From Hormiphora californensis (taxonomy: Eukaryota > Ctenophora > Tentaculata > Cydippida > Pleurobrachiidae): a stretch of DNA of 64,000 nt. Under the pieces are notes generated by a model. The model was not told the origin of the DNA and did not search any database. It worked only from the letters and a program-made list of their open reading frames with translations. Where the stretch lies: assembly GCA_020137815.1 (NCBI GenBank), contig CM035353.1, forward strand, positions 8,587,298 to 8,651,297. Direction: 5' to 3'. Below, one piece after another: positions 36,101-51,566 of the stretch (its first letter is position 1; each line of letters begins with the position of its first letter). Made by a program: the position numbers and the translations under genes.

Positions 36101-39100
36101 TTTTTGAGGATCAAGTAGTTCATCAGCAAGAAACCGTCGGAAAGCTCTTATAGCAAGGGCCTCGGCTGAGCACTCTTTTAGTCTCTCATCATTAGTGAAC
36201 CGTTTCGTAGTTGTGTCATGCACATTAGTCTGGTAGGCATCTCCAGACGCCAGGGAGATAAGTCGGAAATCGGAGCCAGTGACGAGGGCCAAGGCGACAA
36301 TGTTACGGACGGGCACAAAGGTCTTGTTGATGTTGCCTGTCACTTTGATGAAAACGTCCTTCACAGTGGACCCAAAGCGGTTCTCTATGACGTAGGAAGG
36401 ATGGGCAGAGAGCTTGAAAAAGAAACTCAAGCAGCTCTTTGCCACTTTCTTCTCTGCTTTCCGTTTCGACGACGCCATACTCTCGAAAGTTCTGCCTTGA
36501 ACATGGAGTCTCATTTTAAAATAAGCCAAACCAACGACGTTAATTTCTAATGGCCCATCGAAAACTGCCTCTGGTCCAAAAAGTTTTTTAACACAGCTGA
36601 CCTCATCCGTGACAGCTTCAATCTTAGAAACATGCTTCATCACTTTCACTGATTTCCTTGACACGTCCAGATGAGTCAGATTGGCAAAGGGAATGTTATG
36701 TTGTCCGAAAGCCTGTTGCGTCGCATTGAGTTTTGCAATTTTGTCAGAGCATCCGATACCAATGAATCTCTCCCCGTTCAGAATTAGGGTCGCTCGAACA
36801 TCGCTTTGCCTTGCTTCGCATTTGAATTTGTGGTCTGGAAATAGCTCGCTCAAGATCTGCAGGTTACTTGTCATAAGCTAAAGTGGAGAGTGGATACAGT
36901 GTCAGGCACGTGTCTAGAAAATATTGTGTTTATAATGAAATGCAACAGTTATCAAGAATAGCAAAGCAAAAGGACAAATTGTAATGCAAAATAATGCAAT
37001 TCTAAGGCAAGAAAATAGCAAAATGTGGCAAAATACAAGACTGGGATAAATATACAGACAACAGCATGGGTTTCACAGAAGAACGAGAGGAAGACTAGTT
37101 GGGCTGAGGACGCCTAACTCCTCATCTTTAAACGTGCCCACAAGGAAATATGTTATGTCTCATTGGGTCTACTAACAGATAGTGACTGTGCGTTTACTGT
37201 ACCTGTTACAAGAAGAGAATGTCACCAGAAAGAGATGCGAGAACACTGCCGGGAATGAAGATGTTGTAACCTGAGGGGACCAGTTACGAAACACGAAGAG
37301 GGGAGTGAGATGAGAGTAATATGGTAAAAGAGCAAATTTGCATCTTCATTTTAAATATCTCTCTCCGGTGACCAGGTGTCACATTATTTCCTTATTCACA
37401 GTTGTTATCAGTCCCACTAGACACTGCCAGTGCAGTAATAACATCATCGATACCCCGTGATCTGAACAGAATTTGAAAACCACACGTTCTCAATACCGTG
37501 CCAATAAACTAGTAGGGACCAGGTATCCCGTATATAACATTATATACCATTAAAGAGTAAAGAAGGAAATATTACACCTTGACCAAACGTCATTAATAGT
37601 ATTGATTCAATACACCTTCTAGAACATCTAGAACAAAGATCTGCGACACCAAACGTGCCCAGTGATTAGTAGTGTTATAACAGTGATGGGTAATGTTTGT
37701 GCAATAACAGATCCTCTGTTATTATTTGTTTTCTTGATAAAAATATCTCGGTGTACTGCCCCCGGTACTACCCGTACCAATACACATACACTCAGGTATG
37801 AGACTCATTCCATTTCCAAGAAATTTTTTTAACCATTCACACTTGAATTGCTGTTTTTTTTTGAAAACCGTTTCTTGTAATTTCCAAATTTTTATATTCC
37901 CAAATTTCTAGATAGAAAACGGTGAGAGTGTGACAATGGGGGAGGGTGGTGGTTGAAAGGGCGTATTAATTTACCTTTGGACTCGTCGACTGTAGTATGT
38001 GGTTCATCTTTCTTATCAGCAGACGCCTGAAACAAAACAAAAAGTAGAAACAAGAAATCAGGGTGATTGACATACTCCGAATCATGGTGTCAGACAAAAT
38101 ATCAACATTCTGCGGCGGGCAATACAATTAAAGCTGTAACCGGCTGTAACCACCATGATAGACAACTAAAACTATCTCTGTTAGGACGTGATATTGACAG
38201 GTCGTGTTATTGACAGAACTTCATTATATGACGCATGGTGAAATTTTAACACCAGACACCTTTCTTTTATTTTTTATTTTTTTTTATGTCTTCATCGTTC
38301 CTATATCTGTCACCCCCCACCACATCATGTGAACCCTGTCAGGCAATTGCTGACCCTATTTGCTTCAATCACGAAGGCAGGTCAGGCGGGCTAAGTCTGA
38401 CAGCGTCTATACAACATACATGTGAGGTGGAGTTTGACGGATATCATCTCTGCAGCCATCCAGTTGAAACCGGTATTAACCGTATACTGCGAACACCCAA
38501 TCTCGGGTGCTCTATGCAATTCTGTTGCCCAATCACTGACAGTAAAGCTTGCAGTATGTAGTCAACTAGACAGGTCGTGTTATTGACAGAACTTCATTAA
38601 ATTTTAACACCAGACACCTTCACTTGTAAGAGGTATTTAAAATGCTGGGAAGACCATGATCTCTGTTAGGACGTGGTATTCACAGTTCGTTAACATAATC
38701 AATAATATCTATGTTTTGTAAACATGGCGTGCCCGGTGAAATTTTAACACTACTGACGTCTGACACCACCAACTTGTACGTGGGAGCTTAAGGCTTAACG
38801 GTCTATAAAATACCATATGAACAATCCGATAAGAGAAACCACGGATAAAAACCATCCTAAAAACAGGTTGAGCTGTCCGTACTGATTTGATGGTACATGA
38901 CATAAAACTAGACTGTTACGGATGAAATGCGTCAAATTCGTACCAGGAATATACCATCCTCTCTTGTACACAAACACACACATGACTCACCTCAGTTTCC
39001 ATAGCTTCGGATTTCTCTTCAGCGGCGGTTGGTTCATCAGCTGCAGCGGGCTCAGCAGTTTCGGGCTCAGCAGTGGCAGGCTCAGCGGCTGCCTCAGTTT

Positions 39101-39626
39101 TCTCTTCATCCACTGGTGCAGAAGCATCCATCGTCTCTTCTTCTTTTGCTTCTTCTACATCAGTGGGTGTCTCAGATGCCTCCATCTCTTGAACCACCGG
39201 CTCTTCAACAGGCTCTGTCTCCTCCATCGGTTCAGCAGCAGGCTCAGCGGCCTCCTCTATAGCAGGCTCAGCGGTCTCCTCCGTAGCAGGCTCAGCGGCA
39301 TTGTCAGCGGGTATTTCTTCCTCTACAGCAGCTGGTGTTTCTTCCTCTACAGCAGGCGTCTCCTCTGTAGCGTCTGGTTCTGTATCTTCACCCTCATCTC
39401 CATCATTTTGTGACTCCTGAAAGTAACAAATATTAAAACTTTTATTAAGCTATTCTATAAGACGAATCTACGTAACACATCATATCGTTGTTACCTCTAT
39501 AAACTCGATCAGTCGAGCGACGAGGGCAGCTTTATTGCCATTTGTGGCAAGACCTCGACTTGTTAGCTCGGATTTGAGCTCAACAACTTTGAGTTTCTTA
39601 ATATCAGCCTCTGTAAGGTCAGACAT
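23903..39626 (-). CDS. HNRNPU: Heterogeneous nuclear ribonucleoprotein U-type protein
   Basis: Fourteen exons: 39495-39626, 38991-39416, 37975-38026, 27664-27802, 27372-27558, 27093-27246, 26860-26980, 26487-26655, 25868-26004, 25558-25781, 25114-25280, 24842-25016, 24178-24360 and 23903-24012. All phases match and the total is 2376 nt, giving 791 aa. Domains in order: SAP (1-44, MSDLTEADIKKLKVVEL), a Glu/Ala/Pro-rich acidic region (45-186), SPRY (about 255-430, VALDFFNSDVWMKIED), an AAA/kinase-like domain with P-loop GFPGAGKST (485-493) and NYIIDQHNCQSAAQRRK, and an RGG/GGY-rich tail from about 650. This is the full hnRNP U plan: a nuclear RNA- and scaffold-DNA-binding protein that acts in chromatin organisation and splicing. 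Intron 3 (27803-37974, 10.2 kb) contains two other genes on the same strand. Human hnRNP U has about 825 aa. Confidence 0.95.
24065..24152. repeat. (CTGT)n microsatellite
   Basis: About 20 CTGT units with one interruption, in the last intron of the HNRNPU-type gene, ending about 25 bp downstream (on the minus strand) of the donor of exon 13. Confidence 0.95.
24422..24822. mobile_element. 401-bp MITE, TA-bordered
   Basis: Ends are inverted copies starting TACTGTAAAACTAGATATTT. The outer TA may be the target duplication. The interior repeats CGCGAAAATTAA-like words. It lies in intron 12 of the HNRNPU-type gene. Confidence 0.75.
25412..25574. repeat. About 52-bp repeats copying an HNRNPU donor site
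   Basis: The end of HNRNPU exon 10 plus its donor (minus strand CTACTTTAATG|GTATGTT) is present three times, at the true junction (25558) and twice downstream in the intron (near 25505 and 25453). The copies are joined by GTGCTACAATCTAGTAGTCT-like sequence (plus strand). Confidence 0.9.
26453..26520. repeat. 34-bp tandem duplication of an HNRNPU donor site
   Basis: The last 33 bases of HNRNPU exon 8, ending ACACATTCATCCAG on the minus strand, are duplicated directly into the intron. This gives two donors 34 bp apart (GTAATT, then GTTTGT). Using the second would meet an in-frame TGA. Confidence 0.9.
28514..30790 (-). CDS. ADAR-like dsRNA-binding pseudo-deaminase 1 (ADAD-like)
   Basis: An intronless 758-aa frame nested, same strand, in intron 3 of the HNRNPU-type gene. 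It has a Tyr/Gln-rich N-terminus (1-50), an RGG region (about 72-152), two divergent dsRBD-like segments (about 178-235 and 278-346, the latter with AHARSIAAMTAIKYVES), then an adenosine-deaminase domain (about 390-745). The fold signatures DKLAMYNVVGVQGALLSQ and PIYISKYVF match ADAR. In ADARs the zinc ligands are the His of HAE, the Cys of PCGD and a Cys in SCSDK. Here HAE is TAE (437-439), with the catalytic Glu kept; PCGD is PGD (490-492), with the Cys deleted; and the last Cys is displaced by one residue (CASDK). Deaminase activity is therefore unlikely. Vertebrate ADAD1 and ADAD2 are comparable inactive ADAR relatives. A role as a dsRNA-binding regulator is inferred. Confidence 0.9.
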   Translation of the reverse strand: MAYNSAAYATAALYSQQYGQQYDQQYEVGGATHTYQPEVMLQEDYAPQGYPDQSHYLKRPPTEHTGPPQSKFSRGGGRGRGDRGGRGRGRGRGGRGRGDSDHKSSYGGAGGMAGNSFIWTSKNNNNNSGGFGSYSRQNGGRGGGGGGRGGQGNSMLAGGKQSAAEQHPAQIISQGPHFEGFKYESLAKNFSCMTQNRHVVTLTIPAYPNRVWVGAGNTDKMAKHEAAYTSIVDLNIPGWQQMVDHLTGDSGDEIRKMREFRQNAHHMYSAPGESQGAVPAFQWLEKKFSGMKGWMVEETQVEGTNYQYPLYKCVIKITDNCIFTEAAPTQAHARSIAAMTAIKYVESNPLKTRNDEYNAEDIMMCTSVNDHLMKNVVDVVKDGAGNRAAAGNIAGLFLAKKGSTELSEYVLIASAMGLGNTMERHLKPDGTRVIDSTAEILVIRAFRLFLFSQLEMGPSSEYLVQSRSGGNMYELNPSYELVLVKSTMSPGDASTAEPKQGFRGFSNSKPSRVPSEMGFPGALQTRVRAKDRFQFLTEASAAEKKNFVACASDKLAMYNVVGVQGALLSQLVRPIYISKYVFPRSGFCKDTAERAIYKRIQSYIYKVPPPFKVSEPVIETHSVRLAPNFKAQDRSAGWGLINASWESLRTQTGLAYTDSARDAKNRWEFEREVEYYEYKLGQAKKSELSERPSGVCKSTIFQRYGAVCRKMGVQVPTTYFLAKSQASGYHGAKLMVKNAFKSGLLGTWPTKTINTENF
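30791..32119. other. Intronic, short repeats only
   Basis: AT-rich part of HNRNPU intron 3, upstream of the pseudo-deaminase 1 start. It holds three to four copies of a 26-bp unit (GGGCTGATAGGGTTTAGGTA) at 31432-31500 and three GCACGTGC palindromes at 31937, 31968 and 31990. The last two are part of a short inverted repeat. Confidence 0.6.
32120..32357. mobile_element. Inverted-repeat element containing a 125-bp MITE
   Basis: Outer arms carry GGTAACGAAATAACGCC and its near-complement at the right. Inside, 32200-32324 is a second inverted-repeat element (AAGTCCGTTTCAAGCGACTT ... GAAACGCACTTTA) with about 90% identity to 53604-53726. A separate hairpin of about 30-bp arms follows at 32368-32445. 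Confidence 0.7.
32881..34164. mobile_element. Foldback element with 600-bp arms, TA-flanked
   Basis: Left arm 32881-33480 and right arm 33565-34164 are near-perfect inverted copies. The ends are CTGTGTGATTTTAAATGACT and its complement, each bordered by TA. The loop (33481-33564) is a GA/GT microsatellite. It lies in HNRNPU intron 3 between the two pseudo-deaminase genes. Transcribed from the host promoter it would form a long dsRNA hairpin. Confidence 0.9.
34167..35311. other. Intronic, no gene recognised
   Basis: AT-rich sequence of HNRNPU intron 3 downstream (on the minus strand) of the second pseudo-deaminase. No exon or repeat is supported. Confidence 0.5.
35312..36874 (-). CDS. ADAR-like dsRNA-binding pseudo-deaminase 2 (ADAD-like)
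   Basis: An intronless 520-aa frame, also within HNRNPU intron 3 on the host strand, 4.5 kb upstream of the first copy. It has two dsRBD-like segments (about 5-58, with GCSDKIAKLNATQQAFG, and 93-152, with SSKRKAEKKVAKSCLSFFF), then an ADAR-type deaminase domain with VALALVTGSDFRLISLASGD, ECSAEALAIRAFRRFLADEL and MMYNIVGIQGAHLSNVLQP. All three zinc ligands are replaced: HAE reads SAE (236-238, Glu kept), PCGD reads PLGS (286-289), and SCSDK reads SPSDL (339-343). So it is a catalytically dead relative like copy 1. It lacks the N-terminal RGG region and is more diverged. Intronless copies beside an intron-rich host suggest retroposition or tandem duplication of a retrocopy. Confidence 0.9.
   Translation of the reverse strand: MTSNLQILSELFPDHKFKCEARQSDVRATLILNGERFIGIGCSDKIAKLNATQQAFGQHNIPFANLTHLDVSRKSVKVMKHVSKIEAVTDEVSCVKKLFGPEAVFDGPLEINVVGLAYFKMRLHVQGRTFESMASSKRKAEKKVAKSCLSFFFKLSAHPSYVIENRFGSTVKDVFIKVTGNINKTFVPVRNIVALALVTGSDFRLISLASGDAYQTNVHDTTTKRFTNDERLKECSAEALAIRAFRRFLADELLDPQKSGLFDKLKDGKWQIKSVFDVVMITNTPPLGSASISESRKKNCVASDQSHPERIQYPVQVERYGNIIRLTTSTSSEKTNLVSPSDLLMMYNIVGIQGAHLSNVLQPVYVNRYLHTNCRSFMRSIERSIFTRAETFNLARLNRPEFAQFTTRLPTSKKLSKYAGWWSCLSLPDTVNWEVLDGFEGLCFTPPADSSDFVGKEVPLARRREALQELKASYRPSKLCRAEMLELYKTVVGVEPDTEYLSQVDLARKKCSSVGLGDWS
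36875..37974. other. Intronic, no gene recognised
   Basis: AT-rich 5' part of HNRNPU intron 3. It would hold any promoter for the second pseudo-deaminase gene, but no specific element can be supported. Confidence 0.5.
38180..38625. repeat. Direct repeats flanking a 300-bp segment
   Basis: A segment containing GACAGGTCGTGTTATTGACA and TTTTAACACCAGACACCTT occurs at 38197-38262 and again at 38570-38620, in HNRNPU intron 2. The enclosed 300 bp have an open plus-strand frame with several cysteines, for which I see no other support. Confidence 0.7.
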
Positions 39627-39978
39627 GACAAATAGGGGAGCTACAGGCGAGTGAAGCAGACAGGGACAAAACTCAGATTTTGATTTTTGAAAACTGAGGC
39701 TTCAAACTTTTCTGAAACCCAAATTCGCATTTTGAATGAACGCGCGCGCACTATGTTTACTCTTGCGCGCCAAACATTTGCATCGCATTCAACAAAATTT
39801 GGCGTTGATTAGTACCACCGAACACGCGCGTTTGTGTCGAGCTCAATGCTGAAATATGCTGCTTTCAACTCAATGTTGTGAGTGCGCGGGACGAGAACGA
39901 AATAACAGAAGTGTCTGCTCGGAGGTAAAACTGAAAACTTTGAACTACAAAATATAACTTGGAAAAATTATTCGTTTA

Positions 39979-46064
<6,086 letters not shown>

Positions 46065-46267
46065 AGTGGCTATACAAACGGAGGGGGCATTAGTTGGTAA
46101 TTAGCTACATACTACGAATTCCATACTCATCTTTGCACTGTAAGTTATGACACAAGACAATGATAGGATAGCATTACCCGGGGGGAGGTGCAACAGCACA
46201 ACATTACCCTTATTACAGATCTGATATTCAAATTCGAATAAAAATGCGCATACAATATCTATGGGTA

Positions 46268-49200
46268 CTACACGCTTCGTCTCTGTTTCCCTTTCTTCTT
46301 ATGTCCCGCGTGCCCCCCAGACCCTCTATCCACTTCACCCACGTCTGGTCTCCAGGTACCGGTTGGGTTCTCCGCTACAACATTCGTCCTTGGTGGAGGG
46401 TCAGCTGCTTCTCCAAAGTTGTACGAATCAGTCTCCTCAAATGAGATGAACTTGAAAGCATCCCAACCTGAGTAGATGGTAAATTACTATTAGTAATCAT
46501 ATGGTAACAGTAGAAAGATCATATTTGTTATAATTGATACAAGTTAGATCAATCCGGTGGGAGAGAAATAATTTTAATTGAGTCAAACCTTCAAAGTCGA
46601 GGTCGTAGTTCGTAGTTAGGTTGACCTCGTGAAAGAATGAATCTTTGAAACTTTCACCTGAAAACGGTGTGTTTGTATTACCACCGGTACCACACCGAAA
46701 TAAACGATTGATATTAATCAGAATTGACTGGTTCAGATTCTAAATCTACAACTAATCAGTGTCACATGTGCGGCACAGTGTTGTACGTACCACATGTCAT
46801 CTTCAAATTGAGTTCATCATTTCCGTCATAGTACGTCTCAATGGTGTAGATATTGGTAGTACGTGGCTCCCTGACACAGGGCTCCACTGTGTAGTTATAC
46901 ATCACACTCAGTGTCTCATTCTTCTTCAGCCTGTAAAGGAATAACAATATGATAACTCGGATAACTGGGAAATACAGCTAACCTTGTAATGGATGTTGTT
47001 CGCATTCTAGGTCGTGTTTCAATTTCACCAGTCACGCCGTGTAAAGCAGGGAAATTATGTAGTCAAATCATTTCTTTTCCACTACACACAATTCAAAGCC
47101 CATTTACCTCAGATCGTATTCAGAGTGTTGTCGAGTCAGAAAGAAATCAATCGTAAAGATGGAGTCGGATCCGTCAAAAGCATTGATAGTTCGACGCCTA
47201 TTGTTTACCTAAAGGGAATATGATTGGTCGTCACATAGCTGAGTGAATATGCAATTTAATGAGCCTGACAGCATTAGAAGTGTTTAATAAGTTAACTAAC
47301 CAGCAGGAAGAGATTGAATATCTTTGGACCTTCATCCGCTACCAAGTTGAAAGCAGTACCAGTTGGTTTTACAATGAAATGACCGGGAGGTGGGACTTGG
47401 GCAAACTCTGTAAAGGTTGTTACAGTACCATGAGCATTTTAGTATCCTCTATCAAATTATCTTTTTCAATAAAGTCAATTGGTACTGTCTTTACCCGTGT
47501 TGCAGTTGTAGGTGCCTGATACTGCCCGTGAGAAAGGTTCCTTAAAGACACGTCCTGCGTACAGATAGCAGGTCCTTGTACTTGCTATAGCACTCCATCC
47601 AGTACAAATTGTGTTCAATTTACAAGCCTCTGAGAGGGAGTTATTGTCATTTTAAACAGGAACCGACCGGACCAAGTAAACAACCAATCAGAACTCGTTA
47701 TTTAGGTCACGCCACGTGACTGGTTATCAGCCAATCAGGGACCAGTACTTCCTGATTCGGTCGGTTCCTGATTTTAAAATCAGTTCAACATTTCACAAAG
47801 ATTTCACATGGTGCAACAATCAATAGTTACCTTGACAGTCGAGTTGGTAGTTGTAATCGTAAATCTCATGAATAACCTGACCCTTCAGTATAGCCCCCAC
47901 CTCAAAACACGGCTCATATGAGGTCTGGTTCATTACTGAAAAAGAGGGGATAGTAATGAGAGCTTGCCTTGTTCGTCCCTGTCTCACCGTGCCCCAGCCC
48001 CGCACAATTATATAGAGGAGGGTCAGAACAAAACAAATAAGAGCAACTGTTAGCGTGGTGAAATTAGGTAAGTTGGCCGGTTAACGTACGCTCAGATTCG
48101 CACCGCCGATCGTACACGAGGTATCCCGATGAATCGTATAGTGGTCCGTCCTGGTAGACCATATCGATTGTGCCACACGACAGATAGGTCGGATTCCATT
48201 CGATAAATCTTGATGTGAATAAAGTGTGGGATGTGTGAGATGTGATTTGTGAATTGTGATTTGTGAGTTGTGAAATAGGAAGTATGAAATGTAAAATAGG
48301 ATGACGGATGTACCTGTGCGTTTTAAAAGTCTCATCAAAGCATTGTTTAACATTAATTAACTCCTGTTTAGGATTGTTCAGCAGCATTGAGCTCTCTTTG
48401 AAGGAACGTGTGTTGTTCATTTCCATAAAACGGGTGTTGTATCTCATACACGGGGAATCTGGGGGAGAAGTGTTACCATACAATGGGGACCCTTATATGG
48501 GGACATTTTATGGTTGTTTATAATCCGTTAGTTCATTACTTAATCAGTTAATTAATAAGAAATAATCAGTTAATTACCGGTGTAGTTGGTACATGAAAGA
48601 TCAATGAGAACGCTCAGACAAGCAACTTCCGTTGCGATTGAGTACCGTTCCTCCAGACTCAAACCATACATGGAACTGTGAACCCGATCATTGCCATCGT
48701 TCCTGTTTAGGGGTGGGGGAGTGATTTCTAAGGGTGGGAGTGATCTTTAGGGGTGGGGGAGTAATGTTTAGGGGTGGGGGAGTGATGTTTAGAGGTGGGG
48801 GAGTGATGTTTAGGGGTGGGGGAGTGATTTCTAAGGGTGGGAGTGATCTTTAGGGGTGGGGGAGTAATGTTTAGGGGTGGGGGAGTGATGTTTAGGGGTG
48901 GGGGAGTGATGTTTAGAGGTGGGGGAGTGATGTTTAGGGGTGGGGGAGTGATGTTTAGGGGTGGGGAGTGATGTTTAGAGGTGGGGGAGTGATGTTTAGA
49001 GGTGGAGGAGTGATGTTTAGAGGTGGGGGAATGATATTTAGGGGTGGGGGAGTGATGTTTAAGGGTGGGGGAGTGATTTCTAAGGGTGTGAGTGATGTTT
49101 AGGGGTGGGGGAGTGATTTCTAAGGGTGGGAATGATGTTTAGGGATGGGGAGTGATGTTTAGAGGTGGAGGAGTGATGTTTAGAGGTGGGGAGTGATGTT

Positions 49201-50417
49201 TAGAGGTGGGGGAGTGATGTTTAGAGGTGGGGAGTGATGTTTAGGGGTGGGGAGTGATGTTTTATGTTTAGGGGTGGGGGAGTGACATTTAGGGGTGGGG
49301 GGGGGGGGCGAGAGAGGTGGGGGGAGAGGTGGTGGACAAGTGAGGGAAGTGGTAGATGAGTGAGGTTAGAGGTGCAGGATTGAGGGATTAGGGAATGAGG
49401 TTCGCTTTTCAGATGTGGTGGAGTGTGTTAAGGATCAAAGCAATTTATCAATTACCTGTAAAAATCACAAGTTCCATAGCAGGATTCATAACTTGCCCTA
49501 TTGCATTCATCAAAAAACTTGCAATCGTTAGCACACTGCTCAAAACTCACGGCTCGTTTACTGCCAATTTTCTGGCCCATTGCTCTGTTATTAGGGATCA
49601 GACAATAGTCCCTCTCCTTCAGCTCATCTGATCAGGGATATATTCTTATTATATATAATTAGCTGGTACACGATTGCGGTTGCCCATTGTATAATACCCA
49701 GTCGATAAAGAAGTTATTTGCATAAATTAGCCTATTTTTAACTAACCGAAAGACTCAACACGGTACTTGTAACCCTTCATGTTGTTGATCTGTACCGCTC
49801 CAACGTGTTGGTCATCAAGATCACTATCATAACACGCTTTAAGCATACTATATTTCTTAACATTGAGGGCCCACACATTATTAACAACCACCCTCACATA
49901 TGATTGGGACCAGTGGAACATCCAGATGACAGTATCATCAGCATCGGGGATGGGGTTAGCACTGAATTTGTGGGTACACTTGCCCGCACCAAGGTACCAA
50001 TCATTGTCCGTGGTGTTCTTGTAAAAGGTCCACTCCAGAAACGGAACTGTCAGTTTAGTTTCCATTGCATCTTGGCTGTTTCCAAGTTTAGTTTTAAACC
50101 CAAATGGTTCAAATGAGAAGTAGTTGTTGAAGAGGGTTGAAGCGTTGGTTATCTTCAAATATAGATTATCACCAGAGTGTGCAAAGGCCATTTGGGCGTC
50201 TGAAGTTATCGTGGTCCACCCTGTAAATATTATAGTGTGTTTGATAAAACTGCGAGGTAAGGGTAAATGGTATTATAATCGAGGATAACTTGGGACAATT
50301 TGAGAAATTTAGAATAATTTAGAGATACCACTGACCTGTCTTTGCATGGTTTCGGGGGAATGCGACAAAGGCAACACTGTACCCTATCAGGGACAGAGTG
50401 ATAATGAAAATATTCAT
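46268..50417 (-). CDS. Secreted FAMeT-PAN multidomain protein
   Basis: Thirteen phase-compatible exons: 50336-50417, 49747-50220, 49456-49627, 48578-48702, 48314-48458, 48090-48208, 47831-47935, 47495-47629, 47301-47407, 47108-47208, 46791-46930, 46589-46657 and 46268-46467. The total is 1974 nt, giving 657 aa. A signal peptide (MNIFIITLSLIGYSVAF) is followed by a farnesoic-acid-methyltransferase-like domain (about 28-185, GWTTITSDAQMAF to VGAVQINNMKGYKYRVES). Next is a PAN/apple-like module (CANDCKFFDECNRASYESC), a cysteine-containing middle, and a second PAN-like module (ACKLNTICTGWSAIASTRTC). The tail ends in a basic His/Gly segment, GGHAGHKKKGKQRR. FAMeT domains in animal secreted proteins have no shown methyltransferase role and probably bind ligands. 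The neighbouring gene downstream ends in a similar GGHGGHKK segment. Confidence 0.8.
47656..47775. mobile_element. Short inverted-repeat element
   Basis: Ends carry CAGGAACCGACCG and its complement, with TTTTAAA-like sequence outside both. It is about 120 bp and lies in the intron between exons 7 and 8 of the FAMeT-PAN gene. Confidence 0.6.
48718..49310. repeat. G-rich minisatellite
   Basis: About 25 copies of a 20-22-bp unit with core GGGGTGGGGGAGTGATGTTTA, in the intron between exons 3 and 4 of the FAMeT-PAN gene. The G runs on the plus (template) strand could form G-quadruplexes. Confidence 0.9.
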
Positions 50418-50660
50418 TTTCCTTTCACTCTCAACTTACATCCGGTGAGGCTAAATATATTATATCAGGGCGGTTAAAATATGGTACTTCACCAACAATT
50501 TCATAATTTACACAATGTACAAATGTTAAAATTATAATACAACAACTACAAAAATTTACAACTTTCTATACATTTCCACTCTCTAAAATCGAATAAAATT
50601 GTTTTTTTTGCCCCGTGGTTTAACTCCTACACTGCATAATAGAATGATTTCCATGAGTCA

Positions 50661-51566
50661 TTACCAATTGTTATCCCAGCTATTATAGCTGTTATATGAG
50701 TTTGACATTCCGGATGCCATTACCACTATTACTTGAATGATACCACTTATAACAGCAGTTACGATTCCACAGATTATCGCTGCAATTGCAAGCTTCTTAG
50801 CAGCCTGAAGTGGAATTGTGATTTGTGAGTGGGAAGTTCATAGTTACGTTGTTGTGTTGAAAAGGCAGCGAGTATTTTTGTTGCACACTAACCTCGCCCA
50901 TTGTTCTTGCCTCTTCCATCCTTCCCTCTCGAATAAGATTCTCCGCTCGATTAGCCTTGATACCAGCTAGCAGCCCGATGGGACAGCAGAAGAACAGACA
51001 TGAAATCCAGGCTAGGATTTGGTAGGACTGAGGAGCGGGTCCAGTAGCTTGAGTTACCTGGCGGATAAAATTACACTTTAAAGGACATGTATTATAACGG
51101 TCTGTGAAACGAGTTGTGAGCATCAATCGTTAGAGTTCGGATTGGATTTATCGGAATTGAACCTCTTTCCTATCTGGTACACTCACATACACTCATTGAT
51201 ATGAAAGCATGGGGGAAATTCTAACCATCTAACATCTTACCACAACGATATTTTGTCCAGCAGCAGGCGGGTATTGCTGAGGTGGATACTGCTGAGTAGG
51301 TGGATACTGCTGAGCAGGGGGATATCCCTGTTGCTGAGGGAGATATCCCTGTTGCTGAGGGAGATATCCCTGTTGCTGAGGGGGATATCCCTGTTGTGGA
51401 GGAGGGGCTCCCTGATAATGGTTTGGGTATCAGGAAACGACACGTAAAAACGTTATATTCCACGCTTTAAGCTATTTACATCAAAAAATGAAGAATTATA
51501 AATTGAATTCACGTCGGCAGCGTAAGGAGGAGGAGGAGGGACAGGGGCACCAATCTTTTCCGACAT
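50661..51566 (-). CDS. Dispanin / CD225 (IFITM-type) membrane protein
   Basis: Four phase-compatible exons (51513-51566, 51241-51411, 50893-51057 and 50661-50804) encode 177 aa. The N-terminal 70 residues are Pro/Gln/Tyr-rich, with GYPPQQQ-type repeats. The CD225 domain follows, with a re-entrant/membrane segment (QILAWISCLFFCCPIGLLAG), the loop AENLIREGRMEEARTMGEAAKK and a second membrane span (AIICGIVTAVISGIIQVIVV). The C-terminus is Ser/Asn/Tyr-rich. Dispanins are two-span proteins of the plasma membrane and endosomes; vertebrate IFITMs restrict virus entry, while other members act in bone or synapse biology. The C-terminal side is short. Antiviral function cannot be inferred from sequence alone. 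Confidence 0.9.

Noticed and set aside
27803-37974. HNRNPU as two separate genes (SAP-acidic and SPRY-kinase-RGG)
   Set aside because: Exon 3 ends in phase 1 and exon 4 starts in phase 1, total length is divisible by three, and the joined domains give the canonical hnRNP U order.
38286-38561. Cysteine-containing plus-strand frame in HNRNPU intron 2
   Set aside because: No splice-consistent partners or recognisable spacing; it lies between direct repeats and may be part of an inserted element.
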